A DNA stretch of 64,000 bases from Pararge aegeria (GCF_905163445.1 NC_053195.1:1850501-1914500); one strand, 5' to 3'. Positions 20,200 to 30,355 are shown, counted from the first letter of the stretch. The notes: a model not told the origin generated them from the letters alone. Numbers and translations: made by a program.

Positions 20200-20332
20200 C
20201 ACCTATCGTGGTTCTGTAAACGGCATTGACTTTCTAAATAATCTTTATGAAAGTATGATTTACAGAAGCTGAAGACTAAAAGGAATACGTCAACAATCAC
20301 GGCACAAACTTTTATCCTAGTTACTAGTAGTA

Positions 20333-20513
20333 CTTTGAGATAGTGATAACAAAAACACACCAAAGTTTGTTGGCCCAGGGTGCGTTTGGAACGCTCGTTG
20401 TTTTAGTTTAAGGTTTACAAATGTAGTTACCGCCATCACTACCCATGCATTAAAGGTGTCATCTATGTGCCTACTTGAATAAATATAAATGTGACTTTGA
20501 CTTTTGACTTTCC
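20333..20513 (+). repeat. LINE-TGAC 3' UTR, truncated
   Basis: TTTGAGATAGTGATAACA, GGTGCGTTTGGAACGCTCGT, AGTTACCGCCATCAC, ATCTATGTGCCTACTTGAAT and the tail GTGACTTTGACTTTTGACTT. It carries deletions relative to 11150-11584. Confidence 0.65.
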
Positions 20514-20824
20514 CTTCGAAGAATATTTTCTTAAATTTTCTTGTAGTGTTTTAATATTCGTTAAAAAATGTTGTTCGTAAAAAGGCAAAAAAATATAAGT
20601 TATTTCTGTCGATCATAAGAAAATTGTAGACTTGAAAATACGTACAGTTTATTGAAACATAGAAACAGTCCGTATTGTGCAAAGCCACGCGTTTTTAGTC
20701 GAACGAAATACCCACAAACCTCCATAAAACCTCTAAATGACGCGTCTAAAACAAAACTGAAAAGCTCTATACAGCGTAGGGAGAGCAAAAGTTATTGTTG
20801 ATCTCTCAAGTCTTATAAGTTTGA

Positions 20825-21035
20825 GGTTCGTTTCCCGTCTGGTGGGAGGCTTCGGCCGTGGCTAGTGGCCACCCTACCAAGAAAGACGTCCGTTTCGGTA
20901 CGATATTAAGTAGAAACCGATATAGGTTTGATGAAACTGCCGTGAATAACTGAATAACAGGTTAGCCTGCCACCATCTGAGGCTGCATCATCACTTCACA
21001 TCACCAACTGCAGTCGAAAGTAAACTTGTGGTGTG
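20825..21035 (+). repeat. SINE-C 3' part
   Basis: TGGTGGGAGGCTTCGGCCGT, GTGGCTAGTGGCCACCCTAC, AACAGGTTAGCCTGCCACCA, CAACTGCAGTCGAAAGTAAA. Confidence 0.65.
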
Positions 21036-21414
21036 AATTAAAAATAAAAAGCAAACATTTATTTCTGTCATTTTTATGAAAGTTAATGCTTATATAATAA
21101 TAATATACAATACCGTCATAAACACGCGGATGACAGTTGTGCGATGACGCGCCAACACGAAACACGAGTTAAAATAAAATTAAGTTTAATCTCACAAGCG
21201 TGTCGTCCCATAACTTCTGCATTATTCGTTTCCAACTGTTACGTTAATTCGGTGTTGAGGAGCAGTTAAAAGTTATGACAGACCAACTTATGCTGGTCAC
21301 ATTTTTTTAATGTAAAATGTCAAAATTTCTTCTAAGAATCTGTAAGTAATACACGTTGCGTTTCAAACAAATAAACTTAATAATTTCTGCTAAGTTATAA
21401 CGATTGCGAAGCTC
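21036..21414. other. no gene seen
   Basis: No recognisable feature. Confidence 0.35.
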
Positions 21415-21515
21415 TGATAGCCTAGTGGTTCGGACTTCGGCTTCACTTTTGCAAATCCTAGCACGCACCTCCAACTTATCCAAGTTATGTGCGTTTGAAG
21501 CAATTAAAATATCAC
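21415..21515 (+). repeat. SINE-B 5' head
   Basis: GCTCTGATAGCCTAGTGGTT (box A), CCTAGCACGCACCTCCAACT and GTTATGTGCGTTTGAAGCAA. The box B region is altered and the 3' half is missing. Confidence 0.6.
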
Positions 21516-21603
21516 CCAATTTAGGAGACCTACAAGGCCATTTCGGGTAATTTGACGCCAAATCTAGTAACACTAACTTAGAACACGTACTAGATATTAG
21601 AAC

Positions 21604-21708
21604 AATTTATTTCTTAAATATAGTCCAACATACCACGATAATATTTTTGGATTTGTCGATATTTCGACCCAGTTGCATGGATCGTGGTCACGACGGGACT
21701 GCGTAGGT
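21604..21708 (-). repeat. repeat family P, inverted copy
   Basis: TTTCTTAAATATAGTCCAAC, ATACCACGATAATATTTTTG and GTCGATATTTCGACCCAGTT are the reverse complement of the copy at 21925. Confidence 0.6.
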
Positions 21709-21920
21709 ACGAGATGTCAAGTGGGATGTCACTGGCAGAATCTGACTACCCGCTTTCAAGACTCTCTCTACACTGACAGCGTCACTTTTAAATTGAGAAG
21801 CTGTACGATGCTTTCTTGTTTTGCATTATTCTACCACTGGATTCCACACACTTGCTAAGTAATCTAAAACCGTCCTCACGTTTGAATTGCACACAAAGTG
21901 TTCTACAAAAACTTAAATCG
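21709..21920 (-). pseudogene. LINE reverse-transcriptase-like fragment
   Basis: Minus-strand translation near 21840-21905 gives NVRTVLDYLASVWNPVVE, which resembles the V-R-S-x-L-E-Y-x-S-x-V-W-x-P block downstream of the catalytic motif in non-LTR reverse transcriptases. The following frame, KSDAVSVERVLKAGSQILPV, is unclear. It lies between the two inverted family P copies. Short, truncated and not functional. Confidence 0.45.
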
Positions 21921-22025
21921 TGTAGTGTCGAAATATCGACAAATCCAAAAATATTATTGTGGTATGTACCCGTTGAACTATATTTAAGAAATGTTGATTA
22001 GCCACGAAAATCTTAGTTTAAAATC
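21921..22025 (+). repeat. repeat family P copy
   Basis: GTGTCGAAATATCGACAAAT, CCAAAAATATTATTGTGGTA, GTACCCGTTGAACTATATTT. It is inverse to 21604-21708. Confidence 0.6.
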
Positions 22026-22234
22026 TTCAGAACTATTTAGTTGTCAAATATTTTCGAAAAGATACTTTTGATTAAAAACTTATATCCACATATCAAACAC
22101 ATTATACAAACCACCATATGGAGACAAAGGCTTCCAAAATTAATGAACCAAGTAGATGGCCCACCTGTGGAAAACCGTTGCCTACAAATACTGCTTGTAA
22201 GAATCAACCGGTCTCGTGTTGCCCTGTATTCATC

Positions 22235-22400
22235 AACTTGACTCAGGTGTAAGCCTCATGTGCCTGTAATTACACCAGCAACCACGCTCTTCAGACCAGA
22301 ACACAGCACTGCAACAATGCTGCTTAGCTGCAGGAATAAGCATGGTGATAGTACTTAGACGAGCTCTGTCACAAAAAGCTCTACTACTAGATACTAAAAT
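22235..22400 (+). repeat. repeat family H copy
   Basis: AAGCCTCATGTGCCTGTAAT, TACACCAGCAACCACGCTCT, TCAGACCAGAACACAGCACT, CTGTCACAAAAAGCTCTACT. The same series is found at 39345 and 45060. Unclassified and noncoding. Confidence 0.6.
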
Positions 22401-22578
22401 AACTAACGGAACGTTACTGACCTAACTTACCGTTAGTTAACTACTACTTATATTACAAAAAGCTGACAGTATTTTTATGTTAATTGAATGAAAGTATTCG
22501 TAAACATCAGAATTTGGAACGGTCAAATTCTAGATCAATAATATTGGATTAACAAGCTTGATCATTTATTTGTAACTA

Positions 22579-22992
22579 TTAAAAAACAGCCATCTCAGTG
22601 ACCAATGTAAAAAGACCTGCTATAGATAAACTTAAATTGTTTTTTGGACGAGATGAGGCAGTAAGATAACTTACAGAAAAAGGGGTCACAATCGCGCTCT
22701 TAAATCGAATTACCCATACAAAAACGGAGCCGCTGTCGGGTGGTAACGTATGTTCAATTATGTTAAAGTAATTTTTACACGAGGATTCGGAAGTTCGGGG
22801 AAATTTCAAAATGCCATTTTTGTTTTCCAATAAAGACATGTTTAACGTTTTTCGATTCTTTTTAAGGGTTTTCTTGCTATTTTTGGTGTTCTGGGTTAAT
22901 TTTAAACTTTGACACTCTTTGATGGAGAGATCACATCTTTCTATCTTTACACCTGCCTCTTTATAATATCTACAATTTTTTTTTATTAGCAT
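22579..22992 (-). CDS. unrecognised 137-codon open frame, doubtful
   Basis: The longest minus-strand frame in its neighbourhood that is not clearly inside a repeat I recognise. The first half is rich in lysine, serine and asparagine (low complexity). The second half contains SGSVFVWVIRFKSAIVTPFS. The ATG at 22990-22992 is preceded by no obvious context signal, and I see neither splice signals nor a domain. It may be chance or an old element remnant. Confidence 0.15.
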   Translation of the reverse strand: MLIKKNCRYYKEAGVKIERCDLSIKECQSLKLTQNTKNSKKTLKKNRKTLNMSLLENKNGILKFPRTSESSCKNYFNIIEHTLPPDSGSVFVWVIRFKSAIVTPFSVSYLTASSRPKNNLSLSIAGLFTLVTEMAVF

Positions 22993-23144
22993 TCTATCGT
23001 CAAAATTCCTGCTTACTCATACTAGAATAGGTAAGTTTAACACTAAAGTGCGTCAGTTTGCATGTTTGCTTGTTATAATAATAATGATAATATAGGTCTA
23101 TTTTCAGATACCACTAGTTTTGAAGGCGATCGCCGATCGGGGGA

Positions 23145-23320
23145 AAGCGCTACAGTGGCTATAAGACTGATATAAAAAGCATATACTAATTTCGGTATCG
23201 ACGTTACGAGAGCCGTAGCTTAATTGGTTTAAGCGCTCAGGCCGCGATTGCCATAGTCGCAGGTTCAAATCCTGTTGGTTCTGAAATTTTTTATATGCAT
23301 TTTAATCCTCCAATCGTAGG
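23145..23320 (+). repeat. SINE-D copy
   Basis: A tRNA-like segment (GAGCCGTAGCTTAATTGGTT, AAGCGCTCAGGCCGCGATTG, CGCAGGTTCAAATCCTGTTG) with a good T-arm but a poor acceptor stem and anticodon arm. The 5' flank (AGTGGCTATAAGACTGATAT, AAGCATATACTAATTTCGG) is also shared with the copy at 45228-45400, so the repeat extends upstream of the tRNA-like part. Not a functional tRNA. Confidence 0.65.
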
Positions 23321-23580
23321 AAAAAACACTGATAAAAAAAATAAGAAGTACATAGCGCACAAAGAATTATTTGTAAACCCTAAATGTCAGGATTAGACAT
23401 CACAGCTAAACTCATCTAGGCATCTTCTATACAATATACATAGAATAATAATTATTTAAGTGACGTCACCTGGCTTGAGGTTCCAGCTCACAAACGTTAT
23501 CCTGGCGTTTGTGATAGTTGAGTATTGAGTTGTGCTCAATTAGCACACACAACAATTTAAAATATTGTAGTGTTTTTTTT

Positions 23581-23909
23581 TTTATAAAACTACTAGTTAG
23601 ACCTTGACTGCAATCTCATCTGGTGGTAAGTGATGATGCAGTCTAAGATGGTAGCGGGCTATCCTGTTAGGGAGTATGCTAGTCATACTCCTAATCGGTT
23701 TGTAAACGACATCGCACCGGAACACTAAATAGCTAACCGGCACGTCTTTGTCGGTAGGGTGGTAACTAGCCACGGTCAAAGCCTTCCACCAGACCAGACC
23801 AGAAAAAAATCAGAAATTATAAATTCCCAAATTGCTCCTTCCGGGAATCGAACTCGGGACCTCCTACTTAAATTCACAGCGACCACCGTTGCGCCAAGGA
23901 AGTCGTGAA
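23581..23909 (-). repeat. SINE-C copy, full length
   Basis: Minus-strand copy. The tail end is TTAGACCTTGACTGCAATCT at the left. The body has GATGGTAGCGGGCTATCCTG, CACGTCTTTGTCGGTAGGGT and TAACTAGCCACGG. The tRNA-like head has GGGAATCGAACTCGGGACCT (box B) and CGTTGCGCCAAGGAAGTCGT (box A). It is the reference copy for this family. Confidence 0.8.
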
Positions 23910-24307
23910 TGGCTTATTTTAGTAATAAAAATATTTTCTTTCTTTCTTAAAAAGTACCGGTTACAATGAATAACTAGTTGCATATAAATAAAATACTGTA
24001 CGCTACATGAGGTAGTACCTTATGCCAGAAGTTTTTTGCGAACGAAATCCCGGATTAAAGCTAGGAAACATTACTTTTGCGTTTTCAAAATGGATTTATG
24101 GCAACAATCCCGATACAAAATAGGTACAAAATGAAATAATCGTATTTCCTTTAGCTGCTCGCTGCGGCAGCTAAACAGTACGAAGGAGCAGTTTGAAATA
24201 TACCCTTATTTACATGCTGGAGAGGAGGTGCCGAGAGTTATGGTGTTGACCCCGTGACCGATGCACTTGTGGCTTCATAACACTGCCACACTGTACCTTA
24301 ATAATAG

Positions 24308-24610
24308 TATTGAGTCGACCGTTATTGTTCCGATAGTCGTTTCGGTCAATGGTCCTCATAGACAAGTTCGCTTGGTTGTTGGATCAAGGCAGTGGCGTGC
24401 ATAGAGGGTATGTAGATGTTATAAAATGAAGAAAATCTCCAGTACGAGTTATAAATACTTAAGGGTATAATTTTAACAACTCTTACACTGCCTATCCTTA
24501 AGTTTTTCATAACTCGTACTGGAGATTTTCTTCATTTTATAACATCTGCATACCCTTTGCATACCCTTTATGCACGCCACTGGATCAAGGGTCGGATACA
24601 GAATAAAGGA
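24308..24610 (+). pseudogene. LINE-PIV fragment, split by a MITE
   Basis: GAGTCGACCGTTATTGTTCC, GATAGTCGTTTCGGTCAATG and TGTTGGATCAAGG match 6668-6775. After the MITE, GATCAAGGGTCGGATACAGA continues the same sequence. The translation keeps only a few codons of the V-P-I-V-V-S-V-N-G block. Confidence 0.65.
24390..24582. mobile_element. hAT-like MITE, 193 bp, perfect 8-bp TSD
   Basis: Termini CAGTGGCGTGCATAGAGGGT and, at the right, its inverse. Long internal inverted similarity (GAAGAAAATCTCCAGTACGA and its reverse). Flanking GATCAAGG at 24382-24389 and 24583-24590 is an exact 8-bp target duplication, and the interrupted LINE reads through when the MITE is removed. This supports hAT-type transposition. 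Confidence 0.85.
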
Positions 24611-24717
24611 AATAAGGTCGGCAATATTTGACTTTGACTTTGACTTTGGCAATGTCTTAGCAATACCATCGAAGTAACACTAGGTATCTAAACCACTGTA
24701 TCTAGTGTGTGTCAAAC

Positions 24718-24910
24718 TCCTAATCGGTTTCCACGCGGCATTGCACCAGCGGCATGTCTTTGTTGGTAGGGTGGTAAGAAGCCACAACCAAAGCCTCCCA
24801 CGGCTGTAAGGCTTCAAAAGAGAACGAATAGAAAAATGGGGCAAATTGAGATTTGACACTTTTCTGGGGATTTTACTTTTCTACTTCACTATCGGGAATC
24901 GAACTTAGCT
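24718..24910 (-). repeat. SINE-C copy, internally diverged
   Basis: CTCCTAATCGGTTTCCACGC, GGCATGTCTTTGTTGGTAGG, GTGGTAAGAAGCCACAACCA, and CTATCGGGAATCGAACT as box B remnant. Confidence 0.65.
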
Positions 24911-25639
24911 TGTTTTAAATTATTCGCATAATATTTGTTCCTATCGCTGTCAAAGCCTTGCGGTGAGTCTTAAGGCCTTACTTTCTGGCGATTTAGCAAT
25001 AAAAAAACTTGCTTTAACAATTCACTTGTTCAGCCATTCTGGCGTGTTTTAGCAACAAATCCACCCAAACTTTTGCATTGTAATATTAGTATTACAGAAA
25101 AATTTGGTTTTACAAATAATACCCATACTCATTTTCTCTTTCGGTGTTAATTGCTAGTTATATGAGTTCTGATCGAATTTCGAACTGTTGAAATTAGAAC
25201 TATTTCACTTGTGCAAAAAAAAAAATATTTAAAGTTATTAATTAGGTTTGGTTTAGGTGACATTATTTTACCGTTTAGTTAATCTTTTCTGTGCTTTTGT
25301 GTTAGATACAATAACAGTGTATTCATTCAATAAATTATCCTAATGTTGCACTGCCTTTATGATAGAATTTTGTGTAACACTTTTGTGTTGAAAATACGTA
25401 TTTCTCTGAATGTTAAATATACATACCCACGACAGACTGTCTAAAGTTTTGCCACAATATGTAAAAAACATATTTGAAAATGAGAATTTTGTGCCTGTAT
25501 TTATTTTAGTAGTTTTTCTTTAGGGCATTTATTGGTCTACTATCTTCAGCTTTAATATTATAATAAAGACGTATTTAGAGTTCAGACCCTTCACACTACT
25601 TCAGTTTGGGGGTTACTTCAATTACTCTTCGCTTACTAT
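24911..25639. other. no gene seen
   Basis: Near 25285-25335 the sequence TGTTAGATACAATAACAGTG followed by ATTCATTC resembles a decayed LINE-ATTC tail. The rest shows nothing recognisable. Confidence 0.4.
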
Positions 25640-25816
25640 AATTGCTCTGCTTATAATTTTAAATGACAATGTGAGATGGTGATAACAGAAAAGAACACCC
25701 GGTTAAGTTTGTTGTGGGCTTCTTCTTAGACCATTCCGCGTTTGGAACCCTCGTAACTTTAGTTTTAAATTTACGAATATGGTTTTTGCGATCATCTCGC
25801 TATCGTTTCATGTAAT
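25640..25816 (+). repeat. LINE-TGAC 3' UTR, left part
   Basis: TTATAATTTTAAATGACAAT, GTGAGATGGTGATAAC, GTTTGTTGTGGGCTTCTTCT and GGAACCCTCGTAACTTTAG run up to GATCATCTCGCTATCG. SINE-A interrupts it here; the tail resumes at 26078. Confidence 0.7.
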
Positions 25817-26077
25817 GACAGCCGATTGGCGCAGTTTGCAGCGACCCTGCTTTCTGAGCCCGAGACTGTGGGTTCAATTCCCACTTTTGGAAAATGTTTG
25901 TCTGATGAGCATGAACGTTTTTCAGTGTCTGGGTGTTTATATGTATATTCTAAGTATTTATGTATATTATTCATTATAATATTCATCAGTCATCTTAGTA
26001 CCCATAACACAAGCTACGCTTACTTTGGGGCTAGATGGCGATGTGTGTATTGTCGTACTATATTTATTTATTTATAA
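25817..26077 (+). repeat. SINE-A copy nested in LINE-TGAC
   Basis: Head GACAGCCGATTGGCGCAGTT with box B GTGGGTTCAATTCCCAC; tail CTAGATGGCGATGTGTGTAT, ending in ATTTATTTATTTAT. It sits inside a LINE 3' UTR, so it is younger than that insertion. Confidence 0.8.
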
Positions 26078-26150
26078 AAAAAAAATGTACGCATTATAAT
26101 TGCCTATGGGCTTACTTCAATATAGATATTTTTAACTTTGACTTTGACTT
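26078..26150 (+). repeat. LINE-TGAC 3' UTR, right part
   Basis: ATGTACGCATTATAATTGCC, TATGGGCTTACTTCAATATA, GATATTTTTAACTTTGACTT, the tail of the LINE interrupted at 25816. Confidence 0.7.
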
Positions 26151-26151
26151 A

Positions 26152-26260
26152 AAACTGCCATACCCCTAACAGGTTAGCCCGCTACCATCTTAGACTGCAA
26201 CTTCACTTACCAGCTGGTGAGATTGCAGTCAAGAGCTAACTTGTAGTGGAATACAAAAAA
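26152..26260 (+). repeat. SINE-C 3' end
   Basis: CATACCCCTAACAGGTTAGC, CCGCTACCATCTTAGACTGC and AGAGCTAACTTGTAGTGGAA. Confidence 0.7.
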
Positions 26261-26933
26261 ATGCAATTACAAACAACATAATTACTGTGATATTTAGATC
26301 ACTTACGTCTTTTACACTAACTTAATGAATACAGCAAGTAAGACACATTTAAAACCGCTTCTGGTCTCTTAACAAGGATTCTTTAATATGCTAACCGCCA
26401 ACTTCCTACGTTTAATACAATTAAGGGGATTAAAGCAAACGTTCTAATCATAGAAAATATATGAAATAGTCTTCGTTATGAAAAGTTATTAGTCGAATGC
26501 CGTACCATTCCTTGCGGTTCATTAGTTCTGTTCAGCGAGTTTTCACGTAGCAGATCACGAGCGTGTATTTAGAGAATGTTTTGTCCCTTTCTGTGTCTAA
26601 TCAAGGACTTGTGGGTAGAGAGGGAAATAAAGTCTGTTGCTGTAAAGTCATATCAGACGAGAAGCGTTTGATGCCCGAGTTGCTGATGGAAGCTAGTCAA
26701 ACAAGTGCTGTTACAACATAGCCCTGTTTACTACATGGCTATACTACTACATGAATATTGCAAAAAAACCTGTGTAATAAAAGGCTTTTAAATTCTAAAA
26801 GCTTACCCTTGCAAAACACATTTGTTATAAAATAAAAAATAGTAGATAGCTCAAGGTAAATTACCATATATTGCTATATGGATCCACGGATACAAATCCT
26901 CTGGACTATCAGTGCAAATTCTACAAGTACTAA
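26261..26933. other. no gene seen
   Basis: No recognisable coding or repeat feature. Confidence 0.35.
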
Positions 26934-27205
26934 AGAATAAATAAATAAATATACTACGACAATACACACATCGCTATCTAGCCCCAAAGTAAGCGTAGCT
27001 TGTGTTATGGGTACTAAGATGCCTGATGAATATTTTAATGAATGAATAATGAATCAATAGAATGAATAAATACTTAAAATATACATATAAACACCCAGAC
27101 ACTGAAAAACATTCATGCTCAACACATTTTCCAGTGGTAAGAATCGAACCCACGGTTTTGGGCTCAGAAAGCAGATTCGCTGCAAACTGCGCCAATCGGT
27201 CGTCA
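26934..27205 (-). repeat. SINE-A copy
   Basis: Minus-strand SINE-A, from AATATACTACGACAATACAC to CGCCAATCGGTCGTC. An extra stretch rich in GAATGAATAAT lies near 27035-27060. Confidence 0.8.
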
Positions 27206-27224
27206 AGAAAACAAGATTCTCTTA

Positions 27225-27305
27225 ATTTTGTTGGGAAACCCTTCCATTGGGAGAGGCCTTAGTCCAGCAGGGGACTGTTATAGGCTATTGTTAAATAATA
27301 ATGAT
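27225..27305 (+). repeat. LINE tail-like fragment
   Basis: GGGAGAGGCCTTAGTCCAGC, AGGGGACTGTTATAGGCTAT, then ATAATAATGATG. It resembles the end of an RTE-like non-LTR element (CCAGCAGTGGAC and ATGATG). Confidence 0.45.
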
Positions 27306-27589
27306 GCAACTTATATCACCAAACAACCATAATCGACGTTATGTTACACGTAAAAATAATTTCTCACGCAGCCAAAACGCAAGTCGTGTGAAACAGTCTT
27401 CATCGTAGGGAGGCATGAAAATGACTCGCAACGCCGTTTCAAACTAATTGCAATCGATACAGATATTTTTTTCAATTAAACTTCTTCTTAGAACCCTTAG
27501 AAAGCCAGTCTGTGTTTCTAACTAGCATTGTCGAGTCTTGAAGCGTTAATTGTAGGTTGCATTCTGCGGACATACTTGGCCTGTCTGTC

Positions 27590-27640
27590 AATCAGTGATG
27601 TGAGCATTGGTTAGTATAACCAATGCTCACATCACTGATT
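27590..27640. repeat. perfect hairpin, 24-bp arms, 3-nt loop
   Basis: Arms at 27590-27613 and 27617-27640 are exact reverse complements around GTA. The arm begins AATCAGTGATGTGAGCATTG. It is not a terminator or a gene end, and it lies in otherwise unannotated DNA. Confidence 0.9.
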
Positions 27641-28074
27641 ATTTTTTAGATCTTTTAAAATACTTTTTTTTTTTTACGTGTATATGTGCTATTTTTATTT
27701 ATTTATTTATTATTTATGTACCATAAATTGTGATTGTGAACATAAGATACAAGAAGTGTACAAAGAAAAGCTTATCTCTATAAGAGACCTCTTCCAGCTA
27801 CCCCAGGATGTGAGTAAGATGATTTAATTGTGGTATAGGTCAAATAAAGGTACAATATACTTCATAACTACTAAGTATATACTAAGTATAGTTTTACGTG
27901 TATATTGAGATGGGTTTTACCTGAATTAAACAATTATTATTATTATTTTTATATAGTTTTAAGGAAAAGTTATATTAGTAAATCTACGGTACGGTTTGGG
28001 TAGTTATAGTAGTCGCGTGGCTTTGTTCGTTTGTTTTAATTCTTTATTTCACCCGCGAAAACAAAAAAGAATTA
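27641..28074. other. no gene seen
   Basis: AT-rich, with T-runs and ATTT repeats near 27690-27715. Confidence 0.35.
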
Positions 28075-28155
28075 ATAACAATTGAGAAACTTAAAAGCCG
28101 TTTTGGGTGTGCAAAGGCGGTCTTATCGCTAAATCGATCTCTTACAGACAACCTT
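28075..28155 (-). repeat. LINE-ATTC 3' UTR fragment
   Basis: GTGCAAAGGCGGTCTTATCG, CTAAATCGATCTCTTACAGA and CAACCTTTGGTGA compare with the inverse series at 30245-30295. Confidence 0.45.
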
Positions 28156-28401
28156 TGGTGAAACTTTGGTGAATTAACGGGTTGTTACGGCAATAAATAT
28201 TTGATAAACGTGGTGATACGCGTGCATTGTATATGCATTGTGCTTAGTCACACTCCCACTGACATCGCTTTTTAAATATTAGATCGCTGGGGTCTTATAC
28301 GTGGAACGTCCTGGATTCGATGATTTGCATGGGGAATTTGGGATTTATTACATCTTCACTTGCCAGCTGTCATTGCATTGAAGGGCTAACATGTAGTTAT
28401 T

Positions 28402-28632
28402 TCCGACGTCCAAGGTCGTGGCTTCGATTCCCACAACTAGAAAATGTTTTTGAGATGAACATGAACGTTTCTCAGTGTCTGCGTGTTTATATGTATATTA
28501 TAAGTATTAATGTATATTACTCATAAAAATATTCATCAGTCATCTTAGTACCCAAAACACAAGCTACGCTTACTTTGGGGTTAGTTGACGATGTGTGTAT
28601 TGTCGTAGTATATTTATTTATTTATTTATGTA
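28402..28632 (+). repeat. SINE-A copy, 5' truncated
   Basis: Starts within the head at GACGTCCAAGGTCGTGGCTT, has CGATTCCCACAACTAGAAAA and ends in GTTGACGATGTGTGTATTG and ATTTATTT. Box A is missing. A trace of SINE-C tail (GGGCTAACATGTAG) lies just upstream. Confidence 0.75.
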
Positions 28633-29856
28633 TTCGAATTAAAAAACACACATAGTCGCTTTCATGGAAGTTAATGCTAGAAGTGACTCGTTTAATTTTT
28701 AGTCGTACCATCTAGCCAGCTCGCACATCCCTAGTGGAAATCCTTAAGGCTTTTTCTTAAGCGAAAGTGCGTCAAGAAAATTTTAGTTATTTTTATCTTA
28801 TATTAAGTTGAGGCACGCGACTTCATTACGGAATATAATTAAAAGAAATATTTTTGAAAAATGTTAACATCTAGATTCTTGTTGGCTCTTGATAAAACAG
28901 CATTTCTAGCTAGTTGAAGGCTTATGACTGAGTTGTTCAGTCGGACCGTTTAAATAATTTATAATCTTCTTTTTTTGCAATCTTTAAAATACACTCTTCA
29001 GATTTTTGTTCCTTGCGTTATATAAGCAGGTGACAAACTTCACTTTCTTGTTTTTATTTTGTAACCCAAGTGATGTTATTTCTTGCTAATTTTATGATTA
29101 TTACTTTTTAGAGTAAGAATCCCTAAAAACTCGAACCCTCAAACCATTGTCGGTATGTTTGTCCGCTAGTTCATGCCCTTTTTCCTACATTTTTGTATTC
29201 TTATTTTTATATATATTCATTATTCGAATAATAATGTTATATTTTCTTGGTTTGCAACAAAATGTAGAGTAATATAAAAAGTTTTTTATAACTTATTTCG
29301 TAATAAAACTAACGTGCTATTTTATTAGTACCAAAATATAAATAGTACTTCCTGATGATGAAACATCCGGTAAACAATAATTTCAGTTCACATGTTAATT
29401 TGTGTATGTAAAATTTGATACAATTTTTTATTTAAAATTACAACTTACCTGAGGACTGACTGATACCTCTAATAGTTTGTGAAGTTTTTTTTTTAGCAAG
29501 TTTTCATCTGTCAAATTCGACATCGTCATTCTAACGAAACACAACGCATTTCAAAGATTTGCAAGCACGGTTGTGTTAATAAACATAATTAAATAAAAAA
29601 TGCATATGAAAAAATCGCAGTCCACCACTTGAATTATATAAATTACCAGTGAAATATAACATTATAGAGATGTAACAATAATTCCGTATGTATGCACGCC
29701 GGAGAAAGCCCTGTTCTGATTTTGAACCTGTATACGAAATGAAATACGACGCTCTGCCGCAGTAAAACATAAAATTAAGTATCATCAATTTAAGCCCAAT
29801 CATTCAGAGTAATCTGTTTCTGTTTCGAAGGAATCAATTGAGCGGCGGTTGCGAGC
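28633..29856. other. no gene seen
   Basis: About 1.2 kb of AT-rich sequence. A minus-strand frame at 29576-29803 has no motif I recognise. Confidence 0.35.
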
Positions 29857-29905
29857 GGTCGAATAAAAATCGGTGCAACGAACTTGCACCGATTTTTATT
29901 CGACC
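29857..29905. repeat. perfect hairpin, 22-bp arms, 5-nt loop
   Basis: Arms at 29857-29878 and 29884-29905 are exact reverse complements around CGAAC. The arm starts GGTCGAATAAAAATCGGTGC. No gene end is nearby. Confidence 0.9.
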
Positions 29906-30224
29906 TTATGGAAGGAGCAAATTCAGAAGCGAAATCAGATTCCCAATGATATTTGTAAGTCTGTGGATGGAACCAATTTCCCGTGTTAAATAATGTTACT
30001 TTGTAATTATTTTTGTTAGGTATTTTATATATTTTAATGGATGAATATATTTTATATTACCTATGATATTTTGTGTGTATGTTTAAACGTTAAGTTAAGT
30101 TTATAAATTTATATATATAAAGATATTTATATAAATATATATGTTTTATTTTTATATATGTAGTATTAGTGTGTATCATGTATGAACTGTATAAAATTAA
30201 TAAATGTGGGCATTGTCATCCGTT

Positions 30225-30355
30225 TTATGTAATATGTTTCAACCAAACGTTGTCTGGAGGAGATCGCTTCAAGCTATAAGGCCGCCTTTGCGCATATATT
30301 TTTTATTATGGTTTGTTTTGTAACCTAGCATTATATTTTAATGAATGAATGAATG
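30225..30355 (+). repeat. LINE-ATTC 3' end
   Basis: GTCTGGAGGAGATCGCTTCA, AGCTATAAGGCCGCCTTTGC, then ATTTTAATGAATGAATGAAT. Confidence 0.55.

Noticed and set aside
23214..23285. Possible functional tRNA gene (and its counterpart at 45247-45330)
   Set aside because: The T-arm is good, but the acceptor stem has mismatches and wobble pairs and no proper anticodon arm forms. The two copies share sequence beyond the tRNA part, so it is a SINE.
27590..27640. Transcription terminator
   Set aside because: The hairpin is perfect, but there is no gene upstream, and intrinsic terminators of this kind are a bacterial feature.
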